Assembly: GCA_025602905.1 (NCBI GenBank)
Contig: JAHLKI010000008.1
Location: forward strand, 1-64,000
Direction of reading: 5' to 3'
DNA length: 64,000 nt
Origin: Phlyctochytrium arcticum
Lineage: Eukaryota > Chytridiomycota > Chytridiomycetes > Chytridiales > Chytridiaceae
The notes under the pieces were generated by a model. The model was not told the origin of the DNA and did not search any database. It saw nothing but the letters and a program-made list of their open reading frames with translations. The translations under genes were made by a program, and so were the position numbers. Shown here one piece after another: positions 10,015 through 21,779 of the stretch (the first letter of the stretch is position 1; each line of letters begins with the position of its first letter).

Positions 10015-11716
10015 CGCCTATGAATATTAGACTCAGTCGTGGAGAGGTCGTCGTTCCGCTCGACCACGCAACGATACGGGCTGGAGCCTGGAGCTGATCT
10101 CGCACTGGATTCCGTTGGGCAGGTGTCGAAAAAGTCGGCGGCGGCGGAGGCTGTTTTGAGTAGCAAGTTGGTGTACAGAATATTTCAAGTCAGGAAGAAG
10201 CAAGTCCTTGGAGTGTATAAAGTGACAGCAAGTCTTTTCTCTTCCAAAAAAACCACTCTGGATATCGCACACCAACGCGGACCCGCCGGCTGCGCAGATA
10301 GAGGCTCAATGTCATCCTGTCATTTTAATTGTGGCCATATTGTTCTATGATACCGGTTACGAGTAGTATCAACCGTTTATTCTATTCTGGATCGAGGACG
10401 ACAAGAGGCAAGAGAAAGTTGAAGCAGCCGTAAGTAACTATTACAGTAGCGGACCCGTCAACCCAGGCCATCGTACTGTCTCAAGCGGTAGACCTGGTAG
10501 AAGACACTGAAGACACCCATACGACGGACGAAGGGTGAGCGGTTGAATGATATTTATGATACATGCACCATTTAGGATTTCTTGGCAGCAGACGAGCAAG
10601 TTCATGGTGCGCTACCCTCCTCGGCAGAGATGACCATCACAATACCATACGATAGGTGTCTGTTGATTGTTGTTGGCATTCTACCTTGACTGCATACTCG
10701 AGTACGATGATATCCTATTACCTTATCCTGAGCCAGGTCAAAGTATGATATCAGGAAATCTTCAGTCCACAAAAAGTAGGATCCATATTCTTTTTGTGTA
10801 CCGTCCTATGGCCAACGAACGGTTGGCAGGTGTTCCTTCCATGGTACAGTTACGGCCACCCTTGTTGAGCGTACTCGATTGTGGCATGATACCCATCGTC
10901 GGAGTGCCCACGCATCTAAAGTGAAAACGCCGGGTGGACGCTGCGGGGACGCTGTTGAACTTTCCAGAGTATATATACTGATCGAGTACTCGAGTCTGAG
11001 ATGTATGATATTTAAGAGTCCGGAGGCTTCTGAAACTCCCTCATATACTCGGTACGGATCAGATCGAATTCGATTGAACTCCGCTCAGTCTGCTGTGCTC
11101 GTGCCCGACCAACGCCCCGAATGCCGCCCTGCTGCTAATATCCCCCACTCATTCCCGTTAAAACGTTTAGACGCAACTTTGTGCCAATTAGTTCTGTCAC
11201 CACTCAAGGAAAAGCCTGTTTACCACTTGAGCAGGAACAGCACCTGATAAATTGTGGCGAGCTAAAATGACAACTGTCGCAAAATAACCCTGAGATCCCA
11301 GTCATTTCCTGTATGGTACCCATAGAACATACCGGGAATTTCCAGGATTTACATCAATCAGGTACACTCCTATTTGCGATCTGATTCGCAACTTTTGACT
11401 TTCATACTCATCCCCGAGCCATGTTCGTTTCACGTTTCGCGTGATGCAGGCAAAAATGTGCATGCACAGTGCACACATGCAAGTACCCTTTGCAAAAGTT
11501 TGCGCTGAGTTGCTTTCTGCTTCGGATTGAAAGTCTGCAAGGGTCAAGACCCAACTGAGCCAACCCCCTGCTGGAGCTCGTGCCATAATTTTGATAACGG
11601 GAACCACCACAAAGGCACAAATGTCTCACTACTTCAAGAAGGGGGATGAACATATGATCCTGCCCGCTTTTCGAAAGAACCGGATTTTATTTGATAAAAA
11701 TCGCTGTGACAAGCTG
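10015..11716. other. Intergenic region, no gene recognised
   Basis: It contains the upstream region of the Crinkler-headed gene and about 1.4 kb of unassigned sequence. Several CTCGAG/ACTCGAGTAC-type palindromic words recur (about 10695, 10870, 10983), but no coherent element or RNA gene could be defined. Confidence 0.5.
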
Positions 11717-11900
11717 AGGGCCACTTTATAAACGTAAACTTACGCGCTACGGTCAAAGAACGCGCATTTTGAGGGACCTCGAGCTACTCGAGATAGACCT
11801 CGAGAGATCTCCTGGGGTCTCACTGGCTTTAAAACGGCCAAAAAAAAGCGTAAGTTTACGCACACAGAAATTTCAGAACTGTTGTTTATAAAGTGGCCCT
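11717..11900. mobile_element. MITE-like foldback element, 184 bp
   Basis: An outer 17-bp inverted repeat is perfect: AGGGCCACTTTATAAAC (11717-11733) against its complement at 11884-11900. An inner pair CGTAAACTTACGC/GCGTAAGTTTACG lies at about 11733-11745 and 11848-11860. The centre holds three CTCGAG words (11779-11810). There is no coding capacity. I could not see a clear target-site duplication. It ends 56 bp before the ceramidase start codon. Confidence 0.7.
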
Positions 11901-11956
11901 AATCCCTTGCGCCAGTCTGTTGCCTGTCCAAGTTTGACCGCGGGAGGACATCCAAG

Positions 11957-14606
11957 ATGGCTTGGAAACCTGCATCCTCTTACCTACATGGCCTCATATT
12001 GTTAGCGTCATTGATTGGCGCTTTGGCTTCTCCCTTCAATGGCAGGACGCTGCAAACTCGTCAACAAGCTCCAGATGCTGGATCGCTGCTGGTAATGTGT
12101 ATTGATTTGAGGCCAATACAACGCGAGATGTGTTCTAACTTTAAAAGCGTGAAATAGGTTGGGTTGGGCAAAGCTGGATGTTATGGAATGAGCGTTTTTG
12201 TGGCATTGAATGACCCTTCCCTTCCATTCATAGGATACGCGGATTTCGCCAACAAGGCTAACGGGATTCATCTCCGACTGAACGCTCGCGCCTTCATCTT
12301 TGCATCCTCAGCTGATCTCAATCATCGAGTCGTCTTTGTCTCCACCGAGACGGGCCTCCCATCCCACTTTACTCGAAAGCTAGTCATCAAGTACCTAAAG
12401 GAATCTCTGCCGGACAATGAAGGGAAACTGTATAATTACGATAATGTCATGTTATCGTCAACGCATACCCATTCGGGTCCAGGGGGCAACCAAGATTACA
12501 TGTAAGAAGCTTGAAATTGAGAGGCAATGTGCATCCGTTCTGATATAATGCGCGTTGTTTGTAGGATGTACCAAATCCATAACTTTGGTGCGCAGCAATC
12601 TGCCCGGGAGATTATCGCCCGAGGAATCGCCCAAGCAATTGTCCAGGCTCACAACACCATGGCCCCGTCAACTTTGGATCTCTCCCGTGGCTTACTTCAA
12701 AATGCTTCCATCAATCGCTCACCCCAATCCTACGCCAACAACCCGGCAGATGAACGCGCGCAGTACCCCAGCAACGTCGATCAGGACATGGTCATGGTCA
12801 ACATCCGTGATGGAGAGAAATCGCGAGGGAGCGTCAACTGGTTTGCGGTGCACCCCACCTCTATGAATGGATCAAATTTCTATGTGAGCTCAGACAATAA
12901 GGGGTATGCTAGCTGGAAATGGGAGGAATTGGAAAAGTTGAACGGAAATACAAATTATATTGCGGCATTTGCGCAGACTAACGCGGTTAGTGTTTAAAAC
13001 ATACCTTTATTTTGGGGCAACGCATTAAAAAGGACCAACAAAAGGGTGATGTTTCTCCCAACCTTCTCGGGCCACATTGTACGGATACTGGTGCCCCATG
13101 CGACGGGGGAAAGGGTTCCTGTGGGGGGAATATTACGAAATGCGTTGCACGGGGTCCAGGCGATGGGGACGGCATGCTCTCTACAAAGATCATTGGTGAA
13201 CGGCAACTTGACAAGGCGCGTGAGCTAGCTCAGGGGACGCCTGCCATGACTGTCACGAGTGGCCCAGTAGGCTTTCAACACGCTTGGATTGATATGCCCA
13301 ACATTCAGGTTGGCCAGGATAAGCTATGTGCGCCGGCAATGGGGTTCTCGTTCTCAGCTGGAACGACCGACTGGCCGGGAACACAGATTAGTTGGCAAGG
13401 AGACAACGACCCCACTGCAGGTACGCTACTGTGCATTGCGCGGGGCTTCTTTGTATGGGGTCTAATTTGGCATGTATTCAGGGAACAAACCCTTCTGGAC
13501 ATTTGTTCGCGGGCTACTGGAAACCCCCAGTCAAAAGCTACAGGATTGCCAGGCCCCTAAAGTCATCCTCCTCGCCACGGGCGAAATGAATGTACGTTGG
13601 ATGAAACTTGCGATTCTGTCCATGATTTACAAATTCACTTGTGTGTTCAAAGGTTCCCTACAAATGGCAGCCCAGCACATTGCCTATCCAACTCTTTACC
13701 GTCACCCGCAAGTTAGCCATCATCGGGTTCCCTGCAGAAATCACCACCATGGCCGGTCGTCGCCTTCGCAACCATGTCCACAAATCCCTCGTCGCAGCTA
13801 ACGCAATCGACCAAGATGCTTATATTGTCATAGCGGGTCTTAGCAATCAGTACGGTTCGTATGTTACAACCCGGGAAGAATATGCGGTGCAACGCTATGA
13901 GGGTGGCTCGACCATGTATGGGCCTCATACTTTGGAGGGCTACCTACAAACTTTTGGGACGTTGGCGTCTTCCATGGGCCAAGGATCTTCACCTGTGAAG
14001 GAATCACCTCAGTTCCCACTGAGCCAAGAACCGACAGAAATGAACGAAGTTAACCTGCTCACGGCCGTCGTTCTGGATACCTCTTTCAGTGGCAAATTCG
14101 GAACCGTTAAAAAACAGCCACAAAGTAAATACGGTCTAGGAAGCAATCCAACAATCACAGCTGAATTCATGTGTGCACATCCCCGAAATGGTGGCGGAAG
14201 CGTCAAAATAGCTGCGCAGGAGACCAATACTTTTATGGCCGTCGAACGGCTCGAGAACGACAAATGGGTGACTGTGCGGTCGGATGGGAGCTGGGACACC
14301 AAATACCTATGGCGACGAGTAGGCCTGTCAGATTCTTTATGTACTGTGGAATGGAACCCCTCCGAGAGTGTTGCTCCTGTTGCCCGTACGTACTCTGTCA
14401 TGTGAATTCTTTTCTCAACATGACAGTCACTCACCACCATATTTCTATCCAGCTGGAAAGTACCGACTACGCTATTTCGGAAGGTAAAAATACCGACTTT
14501 CTTACCCTACAAGTTCTTCGGACTAATGAGATTACATAGGCACAAGACCGTTTTTGTTACTAACTCACATTCTGGTACCTCCAACGAATTCGAGTTGACT
14601 TCCTGA
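11957..14606 (+). CDS. Neutral ceramidase (secreted/lumenal)
   Basis: Hydrolyses ceramide to sphingosine and fatty acid. Eight exons can be followed: 11957-12091, 12158-12501, 12565-12985, 13045-13420, 13482-13591, 13653-14385, 14453-14483 and 14540-14606. All introns are GT-AG, 55-67 bp, phase-consistent; total 738 aa. The N terminus has a signal peptide (hydrophobic HGLILLASLIGALA). Family signatures: SSTHTHSGPGG with the zinc-binding histidines, GDVSPN (nucleophile region, split from its preceding Asn-Ala by intron 3) followed by GPHC..TG..C, a WFAVHPTSM block, and the C-terminal beta domain ending PGKYRLRYFG...SGTSNEFEL. The conserved D-x-TGP stretch after VGLGK is replaced by a longer unlike segment (12173-12232); a missed intron or error there is possible but no in-frame splice fits. 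A MITE-like element sits in its promoter. Confidence 0.93.
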
Positions 14607-14990
14607 TGGTCCTGGGTCTCCCTTCTGTTCATCCGAACTCACTTCTCTTAGTAGTCTTTTTAGTAGAATTGATTAGAACATTCGTTAGTAGATGAGTAGA
14701 TTTCAGTACGCTCCCTTCAGAGTCTTCCATGCAACCCTTAATTTTTCCGAGCTTCATGCATCGGACTATGAATTGCATGACGCTACACTTTCCTGAATGC
14801 TTGAATGGAGGATTTTATCTAAGTTGACCTCTACATCGTTTATTCAACTTGATCATGCAGGTCACGCAGATCTGATTGATGTGAACAACGCGCCGCGGCT
14901 CAACGCAGCAACGCTTGACATTTCTCGAATACACCGACCTCTTGCGTCCTTCTCTGATGCGTTTCCTCCGACAATCTTTGCATTATCGAA
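14607..14990. other. Intergenic, includes upstream part of a tandem duplication
   Basis: No gene seen. The 100 or so bases before 14991 resemble those before 15992, so the duplication that produced the two acetyltransferase genes includes 5' flank. Confidence 0.5.
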
Positions 14991-15665
14991 ATGCCGAATG
15001 TGGAAGCACATACAGAAAGCAAGCCTTTACCACCTCCGACCGCCCGCATCCTGCTTCCCAGAGGCCCGAAGGCTGCTTCCTTGAACATCATCCTGACCGA
15101 GCTGCGATCAACCGATGCAGCCATGATGGCGTCCATCCTGGACCCGGATAGTGACTCGGGAAAAATGATCATTCCATTCTCGATGAGCACGCCAGTTCCT
15201 TATCACCTATGTCATGCCCAAGAATATATCGCCAAGCGTGTCGAATGACGCCAAAGGGAAGGTCGAGTTTGGGATTTTGCTATCCGGGTCGTAACCGAAA
15301 CTCAAGATCGCGAACCAACAGAAACTTTTATTGGGCGGGCATCTATCAATTCCAGCGTCCCTCTAGCACCCCCGCACCCATCGTTATGTTCTGTCGATTT
15401 GGGGTACTGGCTTCATCCGGATTACTGGGGCAGCGGCATCATAACTGAAGTAAATCGAGTTCTGACAAACTTGGCATTCGAGATACCACAGGTGGAGCGG
15501 GTTACTCTACGTGTATTTACCGATAATATAGGATCATGTCGGGTTGCTGAGAAACGAGGCTTTACATTGGAAGGAGTGCACCGGCGTGCGGTGCGAACCA
15601 AGCAGGGAGTAGTAAAGGACGTCAAAGTGTACGCAAAACTCCGAAGTAAATGGGAACTAGATTAA
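14991..15665 (+). pseudogene. GNAT N-acetyltransferase, copy 1, interrupted by TGA
   Basis: The 225-codon frame is clearly paralogous to the intact gene at 15992. It is open except for a TGA at 15246-15248, after which the same frame continues to the normal end. The TGA sits where copy 2 has CGA (Arg), so one C-to-T transition explains it. Downstream the RimJ/RimL-type GNAT core is intact: LGYWLHPDYWGSGIITEVNRVLTNLAFE (acetyl-CoA binding and helix) and GSCRVAEKRGFTLEGVHRRAVRT. No lengths differ around the stop. It is probably a young pseudogene, with sequencing error or read-through as alternatives. Confidence 0.8.
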
Positions 15666-15991
15666 AATAAGACACCCATAGCACACTTTTCAACCCGATA
15701 CCACTACCAAAGCACGATATCTGAAAAAAAATCCTAATGACTTGGTAGTTTGTGAGGATCTCTGTCATTCTCTGAACTCATGAGCTACATGACATTTTTC
15801 AAACGGAGGGATCTAATACCTAGCATTTCTTCTGACTCAACCTACTCCGTTGTATGATTCGTATCATGCAAGTCGCCTGCATCTGATTGGACAACGCGTG
15901 GCCGCTCATCTCCGCTCAAAAAGTGCACAAAAGGTGCACCTCTGAAGTTATCCTCTGATACAATTCTTTCAAAACTTCTTGTATCGACGAA

Positions 15992-16648
15992 ATGCTGAAT
16001 GTGGAAACAGAAACCATGTCTCCACCTCTCCCAACCACCCGCATCCATCTTCCAAGACGCTCGAAGAACATCATTCTAACCGAACTTCGATCAGCCGATG
16101 CACCTGTGATGGCGTCCATACTGGACTTCAACAGCGACTCGGGCAAAAAAATCATTCCATTTACTCTTAGCATGCCAGTGCCTTACCAACTTTGTCATGC
16201 CCAAGAATTCATGACCATGTGTGATGACCGACGAAAAAAGGAAGGGCGGGTTTTCGATTTTGCTATCCGGGTCGTAACTGAGGTCCAAGATCACGATCCA
16301 ACGGAAACTTTCATTGGACAGGCATCAATCATGTCCGGAGCACCACTGGTTCCCGCCGACCCATCACTCTGTGCCGTCGATCTGGGGTATTGGCTGCATC
16401 CTGATTACTGGGGCAGCGGCATTATAACTGAGGTGAATCGAGTCCTGACAAACCTGGCATTCGAGATACCTCAGGTGGAGCGGGTTGCCTTACGTGTGTT
16501 TGCCGATAATATAGGATCATGTCGGGTCGCTGAGAAACGAGGCTTTACCTTGGAAGGAGTGCATCGGCGAGCGGTGCGAACCAAACTGGGAATAGTAAAG
16601 GACATCCATGTGTATGGAAAACTTCGGAGTGAATGGGAAAAAGAGTAG
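15992..16648 (+). CDS. GNAT-family N-acetyltransferase (RimJ/RimL type), copy 2
   Basis: Intronless, 218 aa. Likely transfers an acetyl group from acetyl-CoA to an amine (protein N terminus or small molecule; substrate unknown). The GNAT fold is indicated by IILTELRSADAPVMASIL at the start, a central strand with TFIGQASI, then LGYWLHPDYWGSGIITEVNRVL (motif A region), VERVALRVFADNIGSCRVAEKRGFTLEGVHRR (motif B), and a basic C-terminal strand. The start at 15992 matches the paralogue's ATG at 14991. It arose by tandem duplication and is the only copy likely to be functional. Confidence 0.88.
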   Translation: MLNVETETMSPPLPTTRIHLPRRSKNIILTELRSADAPVMASILDFNSDSGKKIIPFTLSMPVPYQLCHAQEFMTMCDDRRKKEGRVFDFAIRVVTEVQDHDPTETFIGQASIMSGAPLVPADPSLCAVDLGYWLHPDYWGSGIITEVNRVLTNLAFEIPQVERVALRVFADNIGSCRVAEKRGFTLEGVHRRAVRTKLGIVKDIHVYGKLRSEWEKE

Positions 16649-16997
16649 TTTCTCCACATATTTAGCTCGAAGACACATTTTTTCTGTATTTAAAATTTCT
16701 CATCTACAAATCTGCAATAATTCTTGTACATATCCTGTCCGAGATCCTAGGAGCTTTCTCCCACAATTACTATGTCCCAAAGCGAGGTCATCAGTATTGG
16801 GCGCAGTCTCTTGCACGCAGGTGTTCTCCTGGGAATGCCTTGCTGGCCGATGTTCCTTCATATAACGTGTTTTTATTTAGCTCACCGACATCGATCAGGT
16901 CAAATGTTAAACAAAGACAACAACGTCACAACAGATTTGATTCTGCAAATATGAGCGTAAAACCCATGGACAGACTGTGTTGCAACAGTGATTCCCA
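16649..16997. other. Convergent 3' flanks, no gene
   Basis: Lies between the 3' ends of the GNAT gene (+) and the SDR gene (-). AT-rich; nothing recognised. Confidence 0.5.
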
Positions 16998-18000
16998 CTA
17001 TAGTCCATCGGTGCGAACAGCGTTCATGCCCTTGAACCTGGCACCAAATGTCCCATCCCAGGCTTGAGCAAGTCCCTGGGCAAAGCCAGGGGTAATATCA
17101 TCGCGTCCAGCATCCATGTCACGCTCCACGTCCGTGATGAATTGCTGAAGAGTAAGCGCAGGAATTGGGTTCTTGTCCTTGTGCGCCTCCCAATTATCGT
17201 GGTCCTGATAAACAAAGAAGCATGTTCAGTATACCAAATGAAAGCATGAGACTTTGATTGAGCTACATACGCGATGGAGGTCACTTTCTACAAGTGGTGG
17301 AATGATTTCCAAAACTCGGACATCATTTCCAATTTGAACGCGTAAGCTCATGGTCCAAGACCGAATGAATGCTTTGGTCGCACAATACACAGGAACTTGA
17401 TGAATAGGAACAAAGGCCAACCCGGAGGATACGGTCATGATGGCGGCTTTGGGTGAACGAGACTGGAGGTGGGGGAGTAGGTGGGCAATGAGGTGAGTTG
17501 TGCCGCGAATGTTGGTATCGATTTCGGCGTCAGCGGCATTAATCACTTCCTCGGGATTGATGGATTTTCCATCCTTTGCCCAATAACGGATTGGTTTTTG
17601 AATGCCGGCACTATCGATCACATTTAGCACCGCTTTGACGGATGGGACAGGCGCCATCAACTTACTTTGCCACAACAGCATCCAGGTTGGGGTATTTGGC
17701 CAGTAAGTTTTGCACAAATGGTTTGATGGAGGCTACATTTGCTACATCGAGCACCAGATATTCCAGTCCAGGAACTTCTTTACAGGTTGCCTGAAGCTTG
17801 CTCTCTGTTCTTCCAGCAATGATTACTTTCTACAAGGACATTGACTGAGAGACTGAACCTTCGATCGACTTTGCTCATAAGGAGTGTCATACCTTTCCTC
17901 GCTTAAGGAATAGTTCGGCGATGCCTCGACCAAGTCCGCCAGCCCCGCCAGTGACAAGTACGGTGGACCAGTTCCAATTTTGCTTTGCTGTTGATGCCAT
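16998..18000 (-). CDS. Short-chain dehydrogenase/reductase, DltE-like
   Basis: NAD(P)-dependent oxidoreductase, 272 aa. Exons (minus): 17893-18000, 17666-17829, 17271-17610, 16998-17204. All introns are GT-AG (55-66 bp) and phases agree. Rossmann motif TGGAGGLGRG at ~17-26, an AGRTES cofactor segment, NNAGIQ (its second Asn codon created by splicing), active-site Ser in TVSSGLAFVP, and YCATK (Tyr/Lys pair). The C-terminal tail (DHDNWEAHKDKNPIPALTL...) is typical of the fungal/bacterial DltE-type SDR group. Substrate unknown; the DltE name reflects sequence class and does not imply teichoic acid modification. Divergently transcribed from the zinc-finger gene. Confidence 0.9.
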
Positions 18001-18521
18001 TTGATATGTTTTGGATCGTTATGGGCGTCTCTTTGGGAGATGGGCAAGATGTCACATCTTTGTGGAATTCGAAAGTGTCATCAGGAATTCGTCCTGCTGA
18101 GACTGCGCAAAGATCGAATCGAATTTCTGCGCAGTGTGTGGAACCGCCCTGCAGCCAACGCTGCGCATTTTGACTTTGCACACTTTCCTCACTTTCCGGC
18201 CCTGCGCAATTTTTCAGCTACTCTGCGGACGTCGATCGCAGACTTTTCCCTTAGGTTTACTGCAAATAGCAAGTCCGTGAGCTATCCGGTGCTGCCAACT
18301 CTTCCTAACCGTCTTTGTTCCGCCTAGTTTCCTTTTTGTTTGGTCTTGATTGTGCAAATTCTGTGGCCGCTGAGCGAGTTCCAAGCTCTTTACTTGTAGT
18401 GGAGAATAGCTGATACCTACAAAGGAATTCATTTGATCGGCAGAGATAGTAAGCATTCTCCTCCTTGTCATTGGTTTCCTTATTGTTTGCTAAATACTCC
18501 CCTCGGCTCGTCTAGGTGAAA
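18001..18521. promoter_or_regulatory. Divergent promoter with four CTGCGCA motifs
   Basis: This 521-bp intergenic region separates two divergent start codons. CTGCGCA occurs at 18103-18109, 18127-18133, 18161-18167 and 18202-18208, four times in about 105 bp and nearer the SDR start. The regularity suggests binding sites for one regulator; which one is unknown. Confidence 0.55.
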
Positions 18522-19580
18522 ATGACCGAGTTAGACCCAAATATCCTTGAACCCAACCAGCTCCCGGACCGGCCACCAAGCGACCTTCACAATGACTTTA
18601 CTGGGAGCAATGGCGTTGTTGATGGTCATGCAGAAGTTGCGCCAGGTCTTGACGGTCTAAAGCCAGATCTCCATCATCATAATGATGCATTGGCCGCTAC
18701 CGAAAGCTTTATGAATGGACAAATGCACTTTCATCAAGAGACTACGGAGGAATCAGAAGAGCAAAGTCGGCGTACGTCGTCGCGAATCCGAAGGAACCAA
18801 GCTGAACAAGCTGCCTTCAAAGCTGCCATATCCACAGTGGTGTCACCACCACCACAAAGTCCGCGGCGACGATCTCAATCAACCATGACCACTACGCTGC
18901 ATCCTCAGCCAACAGCCGCTTCTGTTGCTGTCGCTGCTGCGGTTGCTGCTGTGTCTGCTCCTCCTGCGGGTGGATCCGAATTGCTTCTTCCTGCTGCCAC
19001 CACACACAAAGGCCCTAATGGCCTTTTCAACTGTCCCCACCGAAATTGCAATCGAGGTTTTGCAAGGAGATACAACTTAGTTACTCACTTTGCTACACAT
19101 TACGGTGTCAGGGAGTGGGGTTGCGAGTCATGTGGCCGAAAGGTATGCTTTAGTACCGCTGTAAAATTAGTCAAAATAGCTCAACGTCGGTCTTTAATCT
19201 AGTTTACGCGACGATATGATTTGACACGACACCAAGGCATCAAGCATGGACAGCTGGTCGGCAGCGGCTGCAAAGGATTCTCCAGCAAACCCCGATACCG
19301 TCTTGTTGCAGTGTCTCCTGACCCCATGCAACGCCACCATGCCGCCGCCGCCACTGCCATGATGGATGCGGAAGTTGACGACGCATTCGCACCTCACCGA
19401 GTCATGATGCCCTTAGAGGACGATACAGAGGAGGAAGATAATGCAACTGCGCCGACAACACCATCACATGTGACAAACACTGGTATTCAACAAACCGATG
19501 AGAAGCTGCAGGCAGCCGTCCCAATGAACCTCGAAGAATCTCTTCTCGCTCACCAAGCTGCACAGCAAGAAGGCTCATGA
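18522..19580 (+). CDS. C2H2 zinc-finger transcription factor
   Basis: 332 aa in two exons, 18522-19142 and 19203-19580 (60-bp intron, GTATGC...CTAG). Two adjacent C2H2 fingers lie at about 171-195 (CX4CX12HX3H, CPHRNCNRGFARRYNLVTHFATH) and 201-222 (CX2CX12HX4H). The intron cuts the second finger just after CGRK, so splicing is required for a complete finger. N-terminal low-complexity regions are acidic, then Arg/Ser-rich (RRTSSRIRRN, SPRRRS), then Ala-rich. The C terminus is acidic (EDDTEEEDN), a possible activation region. Nuclear DNA-binding regulator by inference; target genes unknown. It could bind its own divergent promoter. Confidence 0.88.
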
Positions 19581-20208
19581 ATCTCTGATTAGCGGCTATT
19601 CAAATACCACATGGCCCTCCATCCGCCCCACATGGCTTACTTTTACCACTAGTGCAAAGTATCCTCTGAAAACCAGCATTCACTCTTTTTTTCTCTGTGG
19701 TCTTTTCCATTGGTCAAGCAAGGGATTCCTTTGGGTACATTTCTTTACGTGTAGGAATCTTTCCTGTTGCCACAACTCCCCTCAAACTCCTCATTCACTT
19801 CCTCGCCGCTTCTTTGTCTCCCTTCTTCGGCCGGTATCACCAGCATCTTTTCTAAAAGTAGGGTGGTCGGTACACAAAAGTTTGAGAGCGTCGTATATAC
19901 TTTATAGCATCGCAGATCGCATTTAGGGTTTTCGTAACTTTGCTCTTTCCATTTTTTACGTCTGTTTTCCTTTGCTGTGTACGCGGAATTAATGTAGTCT
20001 GCATGTTTGAGCGTACCCAATTGACTTTTACGAGATATTTGTGGCATGATCGGATCTACAATTGACAGCAATGCCTAGGTAAAGCTAATGTAATTCCAAA
20101 ATGACAATGCAACGAAAGTGTATATACATATGTAGATGAGAGTGTGGTATGAGGTGTGTGTAAAAGAATAAGTTATGGGGAATAAGTTAAATGTTACAGT
20201 GTGGGAGT
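19581..20208. other. Convergent 3' flanks, no gene
   Basis: Sequence between the stop of the zinc-finger gene and the stop of the transporter gene. Only short chance frames; nothing recognised. Confidence 0.55.
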
Positions 20209-21779
20209 TTAGATAGTTCCGACAACCTTGTGATCCAAATCCATTTCTTTCAAGTCAGTGCTGGCAAGGTCATTACCGAGCCCCAATTTGGCCTGCTGTT
20301 TCCGCTGTCTTGACAGATTGAAAGCAACGACCGGAACGGGGATGGCCATGAACACGACAGCAAGGATGTACGGTAGCAAATCAGCAAACGTGCGGACCAT
20401 GACGACCTGGAACACAACCACAAAGATGGATGCGACAATGAACAGGACGGCAACAGGCCACCATACTTTGAATGGGCGGTGCATGTCGGGTTCGGTGCGG
20501 CGCAACCAGAGGAGACCAGCAACGGTGATGGCGAAATAAAAGTAGGTGGAGAAGGCATACATTTTGACGAGCGCGTCCGTGTTGCCGAGGCTGGAGAGAA
20601 GGATGCAAAAGGCTGCTGTGAGGCAGAGGGCGTTTACTGGGGTGCGACGAGAGGAATGGGTTGCGGCCATTCGTTTAGGGAAAATGATGCCGTCCTTGGC
20701 GAACGCGGCAATGAGACGGGCGTTGCCGTAAAGGAGGGCATTGATGGACCCCATGGCGGATAAGATGATAAGAAGCGAGATGATGATGGAGCCTGGGTTG
20801 CCGAGGGCGCGGTGGCCAATACTGAGACCAATGACCTTGGTGTTGGCAATGGTAGAGAGTGGCAGCGCGGCGAAATAGGCAATATTTGAAATGAGGTAGA
20901 TGGCGGTGACGAGGGAGAGCGAAAGGATGAGGGCGATGGGGAGTTTCTTTTCAACATTTTTCATTTCACCGAGCATGAGATTGAGATTGTTGAAGCCGCC
21001 GAAGCAAAAGAGGAGAAAGGTGAGGCCCGACCCAATTTTGCCTACATCAGTGGTAGTTCCCTCGAAAGCATTGTTGAAATTGCCCGTTTCGCCTTTGCCG
21101 ATGTAGACAAAACCAATGACGGCGACAAAGGAGACAGCGAGGAATTTGATGATTGTGAGGTAGCGCTGGACGCGGGTGCCGAGGGTGGCCGAGATGCAGT
21201 TGACGGCGAGAAAGGTAATGATGAGGATGATTGAGATGAGTTTGGTGGCCCATTCAGGGGGAGCGGGTTGTTCGTCGGGAGTGAGGTGGGGTTTGAGAAG
21301 GATGAGTTTGGCAATGTATTGCGAGACGATGGTGGCGACCGCGCTGCAGGACAAGGGCCAGGAGAGTAGGGATTGGGTCCAGTCGAACGAATAAGCGACA
21401 TATGGTCCGAATGCTCTCAATAAGTAATTGTGTTCACCTATGTTGACGTGATTGGGTTTAGTGCTAATGTTCAGATAGGCTTTCACCAGGACAAAGACAT
21501 ACCTCCATCCTCGGGCATGGCACACCCCAGTTCAGCATAGCAGAAAGCACCGGCAATGGTAATGAGGCCACACACAACCCAACATATCAACGTCAGGCCG
21601 AGCGAGCCGAGGTCGTTATAAGCGGCTTGTGGGGTGCCAAAGATGCCGACTCCAATGACGACGCCGATGACCATGCAAATGGAGGTAAAGAGGCCCATGT
21701 GAGGGGTCGACTTTGCTGCTGTTTCCACCATACTGTGCAGTGGTCTGAGCGAAGATCTAGTCGTAGATGGGTCTCTCAA
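20209..21779 (-). CDS. APC-superfamily amino acid transporter (LAT-like)
   Basis: 501 aa, exons 21503-21779 and 20209-21437 (minus) with a 65-bp intron (GTATGT...ATAG) that keeps phase across EDGG|EHNYL. About 12 hydrophobic segments; the first carries the APC unwound-helix glycine motif (VIGVGIFGTP). The consensus IAGAFCYAELGCAMPEDGGEHNYL follows, as in LAT/MUP-type permeases, and later GGFNNLNLMLGEMKN. Cytoplasmic N and C termini are hydrophilic, the C end basic/acidic. Expected role: plasma-membrane uptake or exchange of amino acids; substrate cannot be read from sequence. Divergent from msrB with a ~550-bp shared upstream region. Confidence 0.9.

Noticed and set aside
12180..12233. Extra intron in the ceramidase (GTTATG...ATAG)
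   Set aside because: Joining these sites creates an in-frame TGA, so the unspliced reading was kept.
15246..15248. UGA recoded as a sense codon in this organism
   Set aside because: Intact genes here (ceramidase, zinc-finger gene, ALG12, MULE transposase) end at UGA in their expected positions, so UGA is a normal stop.
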